Assembly: GCF_015353075.1 (NCBI RefSeq)
Contig: NZ_CP064188.1
Span: 1,922,001-1,986,000 of the forward strand
From: Rhizobium sp. 007
GTDB taxonomy: Bacteria > Pseudomonadota > Alphaproteobacteria > Rhizobiales > Rhizobiaceae
Reading direction: 5' to 3'
DNA length: 64,000 nt
The position numbers and the translations under genes were made by a program. The notes beneath the pieces are model-generated. The model had not been told where the DNA came from. It saw nothing but the letters and a program-made list of their open reading frames with translations, and did no database searches. Within the stretch, counting starts at the first letter, position 1, and the number at the start of each line of letters is the position of its first letter. Of the stretch, positions 1 to 8,284 are shown piece by piece.

Positions 1-159
1 CCGATCTCACGAAAGTGCATCTTTTCGATGCGAAGACAAAGCGGCTATCAGCGAGCTAATACGGCACGGGCTTAAGGCCGGCGGGTAGCACACGTCAAAT
101 GAGATACAGTCATCGACTGGCGTAAACTTCGGCGGCAACTGCTACCTTACCCATCGACT

Positions 160-1608
160 TCAACCAGACATCACCTTGGGCAGAGAGACAGACGCCCGCA
201 ACCCCGGCCACTTCTGCGCCGGCCGATTCTGGGAAAGTACGATATCTCCACCGTGGTGGCGGACGATGGCTCGGGCGATCGAAAGCCCCAGCCCGACGCC
301 GCCAGTCTCGCGGCTGCGCGACTGCTCGAGGCGGAAGAAGGGCGCGAACACCTGTTCGGTTGCGTTTTGGGGAATCCCGGGGCCGTCGTCCTCGACGACG
401 ATGTCGATCGTCGTAGGCGTATGAAAGAGATGGACCCTGGCCTCGCCGCCGTAACGGACCGCGTTTTCGACCAAGTTGCGGATGGCCCGGCGAAGGCCTT
501 CGGGGCGGCAGCGATAGTTGATCTTCGCGCCTTCGGAAAATTCCACGTTCTGCCCTAGTTCCGCAAGGTCGTCACAAAGGCTTCCAACAAGCGCGTTGAG
601 CTCGATCGTCCTGGTTTCCTCGACGGTCGCCTCCCCTCGTGCAAAGGCAAGCGTCGCCTCCGTCATCGTCTGGATTTCGTCAATCGTCGCCAGCATGCGT
701 TGCTGTACGTCGGGATCCGAAACGAATTCGGCGCGCAGACGCAAGGATGTCAGCGGCGTGCGCAGGTCATGGCTGATCGCCGCAAGCATGCGCATCCGAT
801 CCTCAACGAAACGATGCAGCCGCGACTGCATCCGATTGAACGCCTCCGCTGTCTGGCGGATGTCGTCGGGCCCGGATTCGGGCAGCTTCTCCACGGTCTC
901 GCCCCGCCCAAGAGCCTCGGCGGCCGAGGCAAGCCCTCGCAGCGGCCGGGTAATGCGATTGGCAGTGAAGACACCGATGATCGAAAGAACAATCGCCGTT
1001 ATCCCGAGCGAGAACAGCGATTGCGAGTTCCAGAGCGTGCTCGGCATCACCTTGTGATAGGCGGAATTCAACCAGCTGCCGTCGCTGAGCCGGACGGCAA
1101 GCCCCATTCCGTTCGTTTGATCGAAATAGAGGAACTTCGCCGGATGCGGCAGGGACCATGGTCCAGACGCCAAGGTGGTCCAGTCATCCGAAGCGTTTGC
1201 AGCCGCGAAGAGGCCGGGTTCATAGCCAAGCTTCGCTGGCAGGTCCCTCGGCTGCACCTGCCAATTCCGACGTGAGTCGGGCAGGTTCGGCAATGGTTTT
1301 GCAAGCTGTGCTACTGCCACCGTCCGCCACTGGTCCGCATCGGCCGGATCGCCGGCGGAAATCCAGAAGCGCGAATAGCCTGTTCCACTGGCAAGCAGGA
1401 CGTCCTGGCGAAGGGGAACAGGCAGGGATTCGAGCAGCCTCGCAAGCGATGCGGTGCGGCTGAAGAACTCGCCCTTGGCGGCCGCCCGCAGGGCCTTGTC
1501 GCGCTCGTCCCAGGAGATAAGGAATGCAAGGGCCTGCGATATAACGAGCGCAAGCAGCATGAAGCCGATGAACTGGGCAGCAAGGCTCCTTTTCCACCAT
1601 CGCGTCAT
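160..1608 (-). CDS. Sensor histidine kinase (OmpR-partner type)
   Basis: Inner-membrane sensor kinase of 482 residues paired with the response regulator at 1605-2327. An N-terminal membrane helix, a periplasmic sensor domain of about 170 residues and a second helix precede a HAMP segment (NRITRPLRGLASAAEALGRG). The phospho-acceptor box is ISHDLRTPLTSLRLRAEF, and the ATPase part shows NLVENAVRYG (N box), DDGPGIP (G1) and GVGLGLSIARAI (G2). The chosen ATG at 1606-1608 overlaps the regulator's TGA as ATGA, so translation is probably coupled; an in-frame ATG 14 codons upstream lies inside the regulator and is unlikely. The signal is not evident. The divergent cytochrome and Mo-hydroxylase genes make them candidate targets, which is inference from position only. 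Confidence 0.93.
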   Translation of the reverse strand: MTRWWKRSLAAQFIGFMLLALVISQALAFLISWDERDKALRAAAKGEFFSRTASLARLLESLPVPLRQDVLLASGTGYSRFWISAGDPADADQWRTVAVAQLAKPLPNLPDSRRNWQVQPRDLPAKLGYEPGLFAAANASDDWTTLASGPWSLPHPAKFLYFDQTNGMGLAVRLSDGSWLNSAYHKVMPSTLWNSQSLFSLGITAIVLSIIGVFTANRITRPLRGLASAAEALGRGETVEKLPESGPDDIRQTAEAFNRMQSRLHRFVEDRMRMLAAISHDLRTPLTSLRLRAEFVSDPDVQQRMLATIDEIQTMTEATLAFARGEATVEETRTIELNALVGSLCDDLAELGQNVEFSEGAKINYRCRPEGLRRAIRNLVENAVRYGGEARVHLFHTPTTIDIVVEDDGPGIPQNATEQVFAPFFRLEQSRSRETGGVGLGLSIARAIVRHHGGDIVLSQNRPAQKWPGLRASVSLPKVMSG

Positions 1609-2327
1609 CCGGATGCCACCTCCGCAGAAAAGCTGTAGCCGCCACCCCAATGGGTCTTGATGATGGCGGGATTCTTCGGATCGAACTCGATCTTCTTGCG
1701 CAACCGGCTGACCTGGTTGTCGATGCTGCGATCGAAAAAATCAGCGGTGCGGCCGACGGTCAGATCGAGAAGCTGGTCGCGGCTGAGGACGAGGCCCGGA
1801 TGTTCCAGGAAGGCCTTTAGCAGGCGAAACTCCGCGGTGCTGAGCGCGATACCGACGCCGTCCTCGCCGATGAGTTCCCGGCGCCCGACATCGAGCCGCC
1901 ATTGATCGAAGGTCACGGTTTTCGCCTTGATCGTCTCGCGCTGCTGCGGCGGCAGGCTATTGACCCTGCGCAGCACCGCCCTGATGCGCGCCAGAAGCTC
2001 CCGCGGGTTGAAGGGCTTGGTGAGATAGTCGTCGGCGCCGAGCTCCAGCCCGATGATGCGGTCGGTATCGTCCGCCATCGCCGTCAGGAATATGATCGGT
2101 ATCTCCAGTGTGCCGCGCAGCTGGCGACAGACTGACAGACCATCCTCGCCCGGCATCATGACATCGAGAACGATCAGGTCCGGGGCGCCGCGTTCGACGA
2201 TTCGCCGCAGCGCCGCGCCGCTTTCGGCGACGCTGACGTGGTAGCCCTGCTGGGAAAGATACTTGCCGACAAGGTCACGGATGTCCCGGTGATCGTCTAC
2301 GACGACGATATGGGGTGCCGATTGCAT
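1605..2327 (-). CDS. OmpR/PhoB-family response regulator
   Basis: DNA-binding response regulator of 240 residues. The receiver domain (about residues 5-120) has the acidic pair in VVVDDH, the phospho-acceptor Asp in LIVLDVMMPGEDG, the Thr in FLTAMAD and the Lys in YLTKPFNP. The C-terminal winged helix (about 140-235) contains LSTAEFRLLKAFLEHPG and ends with VSRLRKKIE...IKTHWGGGYSF, typical of the OmpR/PhoB class. I use the ATG at 2325-2327 (MQSAPHIVVVDD) rather than upstream in-frame ATGs, because it gives the normal receiver start. It is the promoter-proximal gene of the pair, overlapping the kinase by four bases. Its regulon cannot be read from the sequence. Confidence 0.94.
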   Translation of the reverse strand: MQSAPHIVVVDDHRDIRDLVGKYLSQQGYHVSVAESGAALRRIVERGAPDLIVLDVMMPGEDGLSVCRQLRGTLEIPIIFLTAMADDTDRIIGLELGADDYLTKPFNPRELLARIRAVLRRVNSLPPQQRETIKAKTVTFDQWRLDVGRRELIGEDGVGIALSTAEFRLLKAFLEHPGLVLSRDQLLDLTVGRTADFFDRSIDNQVSRLRKKIEFDPKNPAIIKTHWGGGYSFSAEVASG

Positions 2328-2686
2328 GGAGCGCCTCGCGCATAGGATGAAGACATGAACGCAATATAAAATGACGGAAAAATCCGGGCATCTCCAAAAG
2401 TGTATCAAAGTTTGTCAAAACCGGCGATCCGGTTACCTGGCGAATTGCTCGCCCTTCCAAGGAATAGCCTGAACTGGCGCATTCGTCTTCGGTCCGGCCC
2501 CAAGCGCGTATGGATGCAATTCGGACGGCTTGAGACATTTCGCGACAATTTTCCTGCCCGTCTGGCACATCTCTGCGACAAACCGCCCCTAGCCTGCAAG
2601 CGTCGAAACGATCTGCAGCAAAGCAGCCGTTCATCTGCATCCGGGCAGTCCCAACGATGCAAGACGCAATGACGTAAGGATTTTCG
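2328..2686. promoter_or_regulatory. Divergent intergenic region with TCAAA direct repeat
   Basis: A 359-base space between the divergent response-regulator and cytochrome c genes. No convincing coding frame is present. Two TCAAA half-sites at 2405-2409 and 2415-2419 sit exactly one helical turn apart, a geometry typical of OmpR-class binding sites. Such a site could let the regulator act on itself and on the cytochrome operon. The motif is short and AT-rich, so chance occurrence is possible. Confidence 0.3.
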
Positions 2687-3076
2687 ATGAAACCAATCTG
2701 TCTCGGTTCAATGCTGGTGTTCTCGCTCTCGCTCGCGGCTGCCGGCCAGGGCCTGGCGCAGGAGCCGGCCAATCCGGAGGGCGAAAGGCTATTCCGCACC
2801 CGCTGCGGCACCTGCCACAGTGCCAACAGCGGCGAAAACCGGATGGGACCGCATCTTTCCGGCCTTCTCGGCCGGTCGGCGGGAACCATCGAAGGCGCAC
2901 GTTATTCGAAAGCGCTCGGCGGGTCCGGCATCGTTTGGGACGAAGAGAGGCTGCAGGCCTTTCTCGCCAATCCGCGGCAGGTCGTTCCCGGCACGACGAT
3001 GACCGTCAGTATTCGTGACGAGGCGCAGCGATCGGCGATCATCGCCTATCTGCGGAGCCTTTCCGCCGCCAACTAG
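2687..3076 (+). CDS. Periplasmic class I cytochrome c
   Basis: Small exported c-type cytochrome of 129 residues. A signal peptide (about residues 1-25, ending GLAQ) precedes a single CGTCH haem-attachment site near residue 41. The distal Met ligand is probably the one in VPGTTMTV. The size and layout fit the cytochrome c2/c550 class. It is the first gene of a co-directional run with a small exported peptide and the two subunits of a molybdenum hydroxylase. The hydroxylase lacks a FAD subunit, so this cytochrome is the natural electron acceptor for it, as in periplasmic aldehyde dehydrogenases and isoquinoline 1-oxidoreductase-type systems; that pairing is inference from family knowledge and proximity. 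Confidence 0.9.
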   Translation: MKPICLGSMLVFSLSLAAAGQGLAQEPANPEGERLFRTRCGTCHSANSGENRMGPHLSGLLGRSAGTIEGARYSKALGGSGIVWDEERLQAFLANPRQVVPGTTMTVSIRDEAQRSAIIAYLRSLSAAN

Positions 3077-3182
3077 GACGATGCGCCAGGCGGGGAAAAG
3101 ACGGAGCGGAAGCTCCGGTAGCAGCCCGAGATCGGACCGTCCGTCTCAGGCAATTCAAACTTCAACCAGAAGTGAGGCATCC

Positions 3183-3353
3183 ATGAAGAATTTTCTCATC
3201 GCATTCGCAGCCTCCGTCGGCCTTCTTGCGGCGGCAGGCACTGCCTTGGCTCAAGGGTCCGGTTGCACCCGGCTCCAGTCCGCCAGCTCGCAATCGCAGC
3301 CAGTTCCTCCGGCCGACCAGTCCGGATCGGACGCGCAGCGCAACGCCGGCTGA
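3183..3353 (+). CDS. Small exported peptide, Ser/Gln-rich, unknown function
   Basis: A 56-residue protein starting at ATG 3183, about 100 bases after the cytochrome gene. The first 23 or so residues form a clear Sec signal peptide (MKNFLIAFAASVGLLAAAGTALA, a positive start and a hydrophobic core ending in ALA). The mature part would be only about 32 residues: GSGCTRLQSASSQSQ followed by PVPPADQSGSDAQ. It has one Cys not placed in a lipobox and no recognisable domain. A good signal peptide and a position inside the cytochrome/Mo-hydroxylase run argue that it is real. I do not recognise the family. It could be a small partner of the hydroxylase or merely a fast-evolving exported peptide. Confidence 0.6.
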   Translation: MKNFLIAFAASVGLLAAAGTALAQGSGCTRLQSASSQSQPVPPADQSGSDAQRNAG

Positions 3354-3450
3354 CCAGGATACCACCCCTGCATCCTGATCGAGCGGCGTGCGATGGCGGG
3401 CAAAACCGCCATCGCATCTGGGACTTTCTTTCAAGAGATTGGAGCATGTC

Positions 3451-3921
3451 ATGGTTCAACTCACCATTAACGGCGTGGCCCGCGATATCGACGTGGATCC
3501 GGAAACGCCTCTTTTATGGGTCTTGCGTGAACAGGCCGGCCTGACCGGCACGAAGTTCGGCTGTGGCATTGCGCAATGCGGCGCATGCACAGTGCATATC
3601 GACGGCGCCGCCACGCGCTCCTGCGCTATGCCGGTCAGCGCGATTGACGCAAACCAGCAGATCGTCACCATCGAAGGGCTTTCCCCGGATGGCTCCCATC
3701 CGGTCCAACAGGCATGGCTCGCGCTCGACGTGCCGCAATGCGGCTACTGTCAGGCCGGAATGATCATGGCGGCCACCGCCCTGCTGAACACGACCCCGGA
3801 TCCTACGGATGACGATATCAACGCGGAAATCACCAATATCTGCCGCTGCGGCACCTATAACCGGGTGCGGGCTGCGATCAAGCTCGCCGCTGCAAACAGC
3901 AGTGCCGCGCAGAAAGGCTGA
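3451..3921 (+). CDS. 2Fe-2S subunit of a molybdenum hydroxylase (IorA/CoxS-like)
   Basis: Small iron-sulfur subunit of 156 residues. The N-terminal plant-type ferredoxin domain carries the first cluster ligands in [16 protein letters not shown] with a further Cys near RSCAMP. The C-terminal four-helix domain carries the second cluster ligands in QCGYCQAGM and [14 protein letters not shown]. It carries electrons from the Mo site of the next gene. The ATG at 3451 is preferred because it gives the standard MVQLTING start and has GGAG about seven bases upstream; earlier in-frame ATGs lack both. It is ten bases from the large subunit. With no FAD subunit alongside, electrons probably pass to the cytochrome c encoded upstream. 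Confidence 0.94.
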   Translation: MVQLTINGVARDIDVDPETPLLWVLREQAGLTGTKFGCGIAQCGACTVHIDGAATRSCAMPVSAIDANQQIVTIEGLSPDGSHPVQQAWLALDVPQCGYCQAGMIMAATALLNTTPDPTDDDINAEITNICRCGTYNRVRAAIKLAAANSSAAQKG

Positions 3922-3931
3922 GGGTAGAACG

Positions 3932-6109
3932 ATGAATGATGTGGTCACGCTATCACGCCGCAAGTTTCTCATCGGTACGGCCGCGGCGGCCGGCGGATTT
4001 TCACTAGGCTTTCAGATTCCGCTGTCGGCAAATGCCGAGCAGGCGGCATCGGATATATTGCCAGAAGTCAATGCCTGGGTTCTGATCCATCCGGACGACA
4101 CTGTCGTCATCCGCATCGCCCGCTCGGAAATGGGACAAGGCACGCTCACGGGACTGGCGCAGCTAGTCGTGGAAGAGCTCGAATGCGACTGGTCCAAGGT
4201 TACGACCGAATATCCGACGCCCGGGGAGAGCCTTCGACGCGAGCGCGTCTGGGGCAGTTTCTCGACCGGGGGCAGCCAGGGGATTCGCGGCTCGCACGAA
4301 TACGTCAGGCAGGGCGGAGCCGCCGCACGCGAAATGCTCATTGCAGCCGCCGCCAGTACCTGGAATGTCCCGAGTTCCGAATGCACGGTCCACAACGGCA
4401 TCATCACCCATCCCGCTTCCGGACGTACGACGTCGTATGGCGCCGTGGCGGCGCTTGCCACACAGATGTCGGTTCCAAGCACTATCGCGCTCAAGGACCC
4501 GAAGGACTGGAAGATCGCCGGCAAGCCGCTTCCGCGGCTCGATACCGCCGACAAGCTCACCGGAAGGCAGATCTATGGCGCCGATGTGCAACTGCCCGGA
4601 ATGCTGAACGCCGCGGTGAAGGCCTGCCCTGTGTTCGGTGGCAAGATTGCAAGCTTCGATGCCGCCGCCGTCGCGGCGAGGCCGGGCGTGCGCAAGGTCG
4701 TGCAGGTCGATGAGACAACCGTGGCCGTGGTTGCCGAGACGTGGTGGCAGGCGCAATCGGCGCTCAACGCGTTGCCGGTCGTCTGGGACGATGGTCCGAA
4801 CACAGCCGTTACCAGTGCCTCCATCGCCGCAATGCTCGCCGAAGGCCTCGATGCCGACGAGGCCTTCGTCGGCACTTCGATCGGCGATGCGCCCGCAGCA
4901 CTTGAGGGAGCAGCGCGGGTCGTCACGGCAACCTATTCCTTTCCCTATCAGGCCCATGCCACGATGGAGCCGATGAACGCGACGGCGCGATATACGCGAG
5001 ATAAATGCGAGGTGTGGGTGCCGACGCAAAACGGCGAAAGCAGCCTTGTCAACGTGGCGGAAGCCTCCGGCCTGCCGATCGGACAATGCGAGGTCTACAA
5101 ACTGCATCTCGGCGGCGGCTTCGGCCGGCGCGGCGCCAACGAATCCTATGTCCGCCAGGCGGTCACGCTCGCCAAGGAGTTTCCGGGCACGCCGGTCAAG
5201 CTGATCTGGTCGCGCGAGGAGGACATGCTGCACGGCTCCTATCACCCGACGACGCAGTGCAGGATGCGGGCCGCGCTTGATGCCGACGGCAATCTGACGG
5301 CGCTTCACATGCGTATCAGCGGTCAGTCCATCCTCTCCTCGCTCCGTCCCCAGATGTTTCGTGAGAACGGTCACGATCCAATCGTGTTCCAGGGGCTGAA
5401 CGCCAGCGGCAGCGAAGGTGTCCTCGGCTACACCGTCGCAAATCTGCTCATCGACCATGCCATGCGCAATCCTCCAGTACCGCCCGGCTTTTGGCGTGGC
5501 GTGAACCTCAACCAGAATGCCTTCTACGTGGAAAGCTTCTTGGACGAGCTTGCCGATGCGGCCGGAATCGATCCCCTCGATTTCCGCCGGAAGCTGATGG
5601 CCGACCACCCGAAGCATCTGGCGGTTCTGGAAGCCGTTGCCGAGCGCATCGGCTGGGAAACGCCGGCGCCGCAAGGCATATACCGTGGCCTCGCGCAGAT
5701 CATGGGTTTTGCCAGCTATGTCGCCGCCGCCGCGGAAATCTCCATCACCGACGGACAGTTGAAGATCCACCGCATCGTCGCCGCGACGGATCCCGGTCAT
5801 ATCGTCAACCCCGCCCAGGCCGAACGCCAGGTCGAAGGGTCCTTCGTTTACGGTCTCTCCGCCTGCCTCTACGGCGAATGCACAATCAATGGCGGCCGCG
5901 TCGAACAGGAGAATTTCGACACCTACGAGGTGATGCGGATGGAGCAGATGCCGGCGGTCGAGACAATCATCATGCCGTCCGGCGGCTTCTGGGGAGGCGT
6001 TGGCGAACCGACCATCGCCGTTGCCGGACCGGCCGTTCTGAACGCCGTCTTCGCCGCTACCGGCAAACGGATCCGGCAACTGCCGTTCAAGAACAATAAC
6101 CCTTCATGA
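3932..6109 (+). CDS. Molybdenum-binding subunit of aldehyde/N-heterocycle dehydrogenase (IorB-like), Tat-exported
   Basis: Catalytic subunit of 725 residues of the xanthine oxidase superfamily, closest in architecture to IorB and membrane-associated aldehyde dehydrogenases. A twin-arginine motif (LSRRKFLIG) and hydrophobic stretch at the N terminus predict export of the folded cofactor-loaded protein. Two molybdopterin-binding regions follow; HLGGGFGRRG near residue 395 is the typical cofactor loop, and GVGEPTIAVAGPAVLNA lies near the C terminus close to the usual catalytic Glu region. The start ATG at 3932 is ten bases after the 2Fe-2S gene; longer frames begin inside that gene. The substrate, an aldehyde or an N-heterocycle, cannot be decided from the sequence. 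Confidence 0.92.
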   Translation: MNDVVTLSRRKFLIGTAAAAGGFSLGFQIPLSANAEQAASDILPEVNAWVLIHPDDTVVIRIARSEMGQGTLTGLAQLVVEELECDWSKVTTEYPTPGESLRRERVWGSFSTGGSQGIRGSHEYVRQGGAAAREMLIAAAASTWNVPSSECTVHNGIITHPASGRTTSYGAVAALATQMSVPSTIALKDPKDWKIAGKPLPRLDTADKLTGRQIYGADVQLPGMLNAAVKACPVFGGKIASFDAAAVAARPGVRKVVQVDETTVAVVAETWWQAQSALNALPVVWDDGPNTAVTSASIAAMLAEGLDADEAFVGTSIGDAPAALEGAARVVTATYSFPYQAHATMEPMNATARYTRDKCEVWVPTQNGESSLVNVAEASGLPIGQCEVYKLHLGGGFGRRGANESYVRQAVTLAKEFPGTPVKLIWSREEDMLHGSYHPTTQCRMRAALDADGNLTALHMRISGQSILSSLRPQMFRENGHDPIVFQGLNASGSEGVLGYTVANLLIDHAMRNPPVPPGFWRGVNLNQNAFYVESFLDELADAAGIDPLDFRRKLMADHPKHLAVLEAVAERIGWETPAPQGIYRGLAQIMGFASYVAAAAEISITDGQLKIHRIVAATDPGHIVNPAQAERQVEGSFVYGLSACLYGECTINGGRVEQENFDTYEVMRMEQMPAVETIIMPSGGFWGGVGEPTIAVAGPAVLNAVFAATGKRIRQLPFKNNNPS

Positions 6110-6135
6110 ACAAGGGGAGATGCAGCTTTTTATAG

Positions 6136-6184
6136 GCGGAAACGGGTTCCGCAACGAATGCCTGGAGACCCTCCTTGCGGAACC
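6136..6184 (+). terminator. Overlapping hairpins after the Mo-hydroxylase gene
   Basis: A perfect 10-base inverted repeat, GGTTCCGCAA at 6145-6154 and TTGCGGAACC at 6175-6184, encloses a 20-base loop. A shorter hairpin (GCGGAA 6136-6141 with TTCCGC 6147-6152) uses part of the same left arm, so the two cannot form together. There is no T tract, so simple Rho-independent termination is doubtful. The element could be a 3' stabiliser, a Rho-linked structure or an attenuator for the small gene at 6216. Confidence 0.5.
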
Positions 6185-6215
6185 TTACCCCTAGAACCAA
6201 CCACGCGAGTTTGTC

Positions 6216-6557
6216 ATGCACGACGAAGACAGAGATCAAAAGCCGGACTATCTGGAAGAGCGTCTGGACCGCCGTCGGCATGCTATATCCGACTACTTCG
6301 TCGGCCTCGCACTTTTCGCATTCTCCATTCTGGCGATGGCGATAGGCCTGGACTCCGCGCCGGCGCACACAACTTCGGCCTCCGACCGACGCCTGTCGGC
6401 ATTCGTCATCGCGAGACCCGCAACGCCCTGCATCGACGGCAGGAAACCGGCGGGAGGCAGCTCGGAGGCAATGAGATTGCGCCATGTTCCGAACATCAAC
6501 ACGATACTCGCCCCTCGCAAAGTGTCGTCGAGATTGGACGCAATCACCATGCTGTAG
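6216..6557 (+). CDS. Possible small membrane protein, unknown
   Basis: A 113-residue frame with a charged N-terminal part (DEDRDQKPDYLEERLDRRR) followed by one plausible membrane helix (YFVGLALFAFSILAMAIGL, about residues 27-45). The remainder is low in recognisable features. It lies downstream of the Mo-hydroxylase operon and ends 128 bases before the convergent ABC gene. No strong ribosome binding site is visible. The first half looks protein-like while the second half looks like random GC-rich translation, so this may be a short gene whose true end is altered, or not a gene. Confidence 0.35.
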   Translation: MHDEDRDQKPDYLEERLDRRRHAISDYFVGLALFAFSILAMAIGLDSAPAHTTSASDRRLSAFVIARPATPCIDGRKPAGGSSEAMRLRHVPNINTILAPRKVSSRLDAITML

Positions 6558-6684
6558 GGGCTGGCGATGGATAGTGGATGAGCGTGAAACCTCAAATTAA
6601 CTTCGGGTTGAACCGACCGGCAAGATTTAATGAAATCGTCGAAGCATGTTAACAGTGTGAAACAAGTTCATGGGTGTGCGCAGA

Positions 6685-7626
6685 CTAGAGCCGATTGGCG
6701 CGTAATAAGGTGTCACGAGACAAATATCCCGCAAGCGTTCCGTTGGCGGCTCTGACGTGCAGACCCGGCATTTCGCCGGAGAGGATGAGCGCCAAGGCGT
6801 CGTGAACCGTGGCATCAGCGGCGATTTCGGCGTCCCCCTTGAACGGTTCCGGCGTGGTCATGATCATCGATACTGGGATTAAGCTCAACCTTTTTATGGC
6901 TCGGTCGGGGCCGAGGAAATTCTCGACAAATTTATTGACCGGACGCGCAAGGACCTCTTGCGGGGTGTCATATTGAAGGAGGCGGCCATCGCGCATGATC
7001 GCAATGCGATCACCCATCTTGATTGCCTCGTCGAGGTCATGCGTGACGATGACCACCGTCTTCTTCACCTTCCTGAGAATATCGCGGAATTCGTCCTGAA
7101 GTCGAACGCGGGTGATCGGATCGATCGCGCCGAACGGTTCGTCCATCAGCATGATTGCGGGATCGGCGGCGAGAGCGCGCGCGAACCCGACGCGCTGACG
7201 CTGCCCACCTGACAATTCGTGTGGCAGGCGCTGCCGCATGATGGCCGGATCGAGGCCTACGAGATCCAGGAGCTCGTCAACCCGACGATCACTGCGCGCC
7301 TTATCCCAGCCAAGAAGGCGCGGCACGGTTGCGACATTGCGTGCGATCGACATATGCGGAAAGAGACCAACTTGCTGAATGACATAACCGATGCTGCGCC
7401 GTAGCTCTTTCTGATCGACGCGGGCGATATCTTTGCCATCGACCAGCACGCGTCCCGTCGTGGGCGTCTCCAATTGATTGATCATGCGCATGGTCGTGGT
7501 CTTGCCGCAGCCCGAAGGGCCGATCATAGCAACCGTCGTACCGGTCTCGATCAAGAGATCGAGATTGTCGACCGCATGCTGGCCGCTTCCGTCGTAATTC
7601 TTCGTAACATGATCGAGATGAATCAT
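6685..7626 (-). CDS. Betaine/osmoprotectant-type ABC transporter ATPase (OpuCA/OsmV-like)
   Basis: ATP-binding subunit of 313 residues. Walker A is GPSGCGKTTT, the Q-loop region is YVIQQVGLFPH, the signature is LSGGQRQRV, Walker B is IMLMDEPFGAIDP and the switch His is in VTHDLDEA. The GAIDPITR wording and the C-terminal CBS-like extension (residues about 245-313) are typical of the quaternary-amine uptake branch. The ATG at 7624-7626 is 22 bases beyond the permease gene and gives the family start MIHLDHVTKNY. It is the last gene of the minus-strand unit that includes the MIO-less lyase. OpuC-type systems import betaines, and a close branch (EgtUV) imports ergothioneine, itself a betaine. The substrate here is inferred from context. 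Confidence 0.93.
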   Translation of the reverse strand: MIHLDHVTKNYDGSGQHAVDNLDLLIETGTTVAMIGPSGCGKTTTMRMINQLETPTTGRVLVDGKDIARVDQKELRRSIGYVIQQVGLFPHMSIARNVATVPRLLGWDKARSDRRVDELLDLVGLDPAIMRQRLPHELSGGQRQRVGFARALAADPAIMLMDEPFGAIDPITRVRLQDEFRDILRKVKKTVVIVTHDLDEAIKMGDRIAIMRDGRLLQYDTPQEVLARPVNKFVENFLGPDRAIKRLSLIPVSMIMTTPEPFKGDAEIAADATVHDALALILSGEMPGLHVRAANGTLAGYLSRDTLLRANRL

Positions 7627-7648
7627 ACTGATATCCGTTTTCCGCCGC

Positions 7649-8284
7649 TTAGCGCCGTTGAGTGAAGATGCGCTCCAGAGCGCTGAACGCCAATTCCGCA
7701 AAGATTGCGAGCAGGGCTATTGGAACCGCTCCGACAAGAAGGCGCGGCATGTTCATGATCGCAATGCCGGCATTGATGAAATCGCCAAGTCCGCCGCCAC
7801 CAATGAAGGAGGCCAGTGCCGCACCGCCGATGACTTGGATGGCACTCGTCCTGACACCTGACAGAATCGACGGAACGGCCAGAGGAAGTTCGATTTCCCG
7901 CAGCATCTGCCCGGTGCTCATGCCCATTCCTTTTGCCGCATCGATTACGGAAGTGTCGATCTCGCGGATACCGATGATCGTGTTCAACAACAGCGGCGGT
8001 ACGGCAAGGACGACGAGGGCGATCATAGACGGCAACAATCCGATGCCGAGGAATGGCATCGTCGCGGACAGGATCGCGAGGCTCGGTATAGAGCGCAGAG
8101 CGCCGGCAATATTGACCACCGCGAAGGCGGCGCGAGGTGCCCGTGCGACCGAAAATCCGAGCGGCACGGCAATGACAAAGGCTATGCCGAGCGATAGGAC
8201 GCACATCAGAAGATGGCGATGGAAAGCGTTGAAGAAGGCGCCGGAGTTGTTGAAGATCCAACTGAATGCATCGATGACGATCAT
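7649..8284 (-). CDS. Betaine-type ABC transporter permease (OpuCB/CD-like)
   Basis: Integral membrane permease of 211 residues with about five to six helices. The cytoplasmic EAA-type coupling loop is recognisable around IDAAKGMGMSTGQMLREIELPLAVPSI. The start ATG overlaps the stop of the preceding permease gene (8281-8284, ATGA). Length and motif spacing match the short stand-alone permeases of the osmoprotectant family, not the fused permease-binding proteins seen in Firmicutes. It should form a heterodimer with the product of 8281-8913 and bind the ATPase encoded at 6685-7626. Confidence 0.92.
   Translation of the reverse strand: MIVIDAFSWIFNNSGAFFNAFHRHLLMCVLSLGIAFVIAVPLGFSVARAPRAAFAVVNIAGALRSIPSLAILSATMPFLGIGLLPSMIALVVLAVPPLLLNTIIGIREIDTSVIDAAKGMGMSTGQMLREIELPLAVPSILSGVRTSAIQVIGGAALASFIGGGGLGDFINAGIAIMNMPRLLVGAVPIALLAIFAELAFSALERIFTQRR

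Noticed and set aside
4163..6079. Very long minus-strand open frame (638 codons) opposite the Mo subunit gene
   Set aside because: It mirrors the codon bias of the intact Mo subunit on the plus strand and has His/Arg/Gly-rich composition with no recognisable domain.
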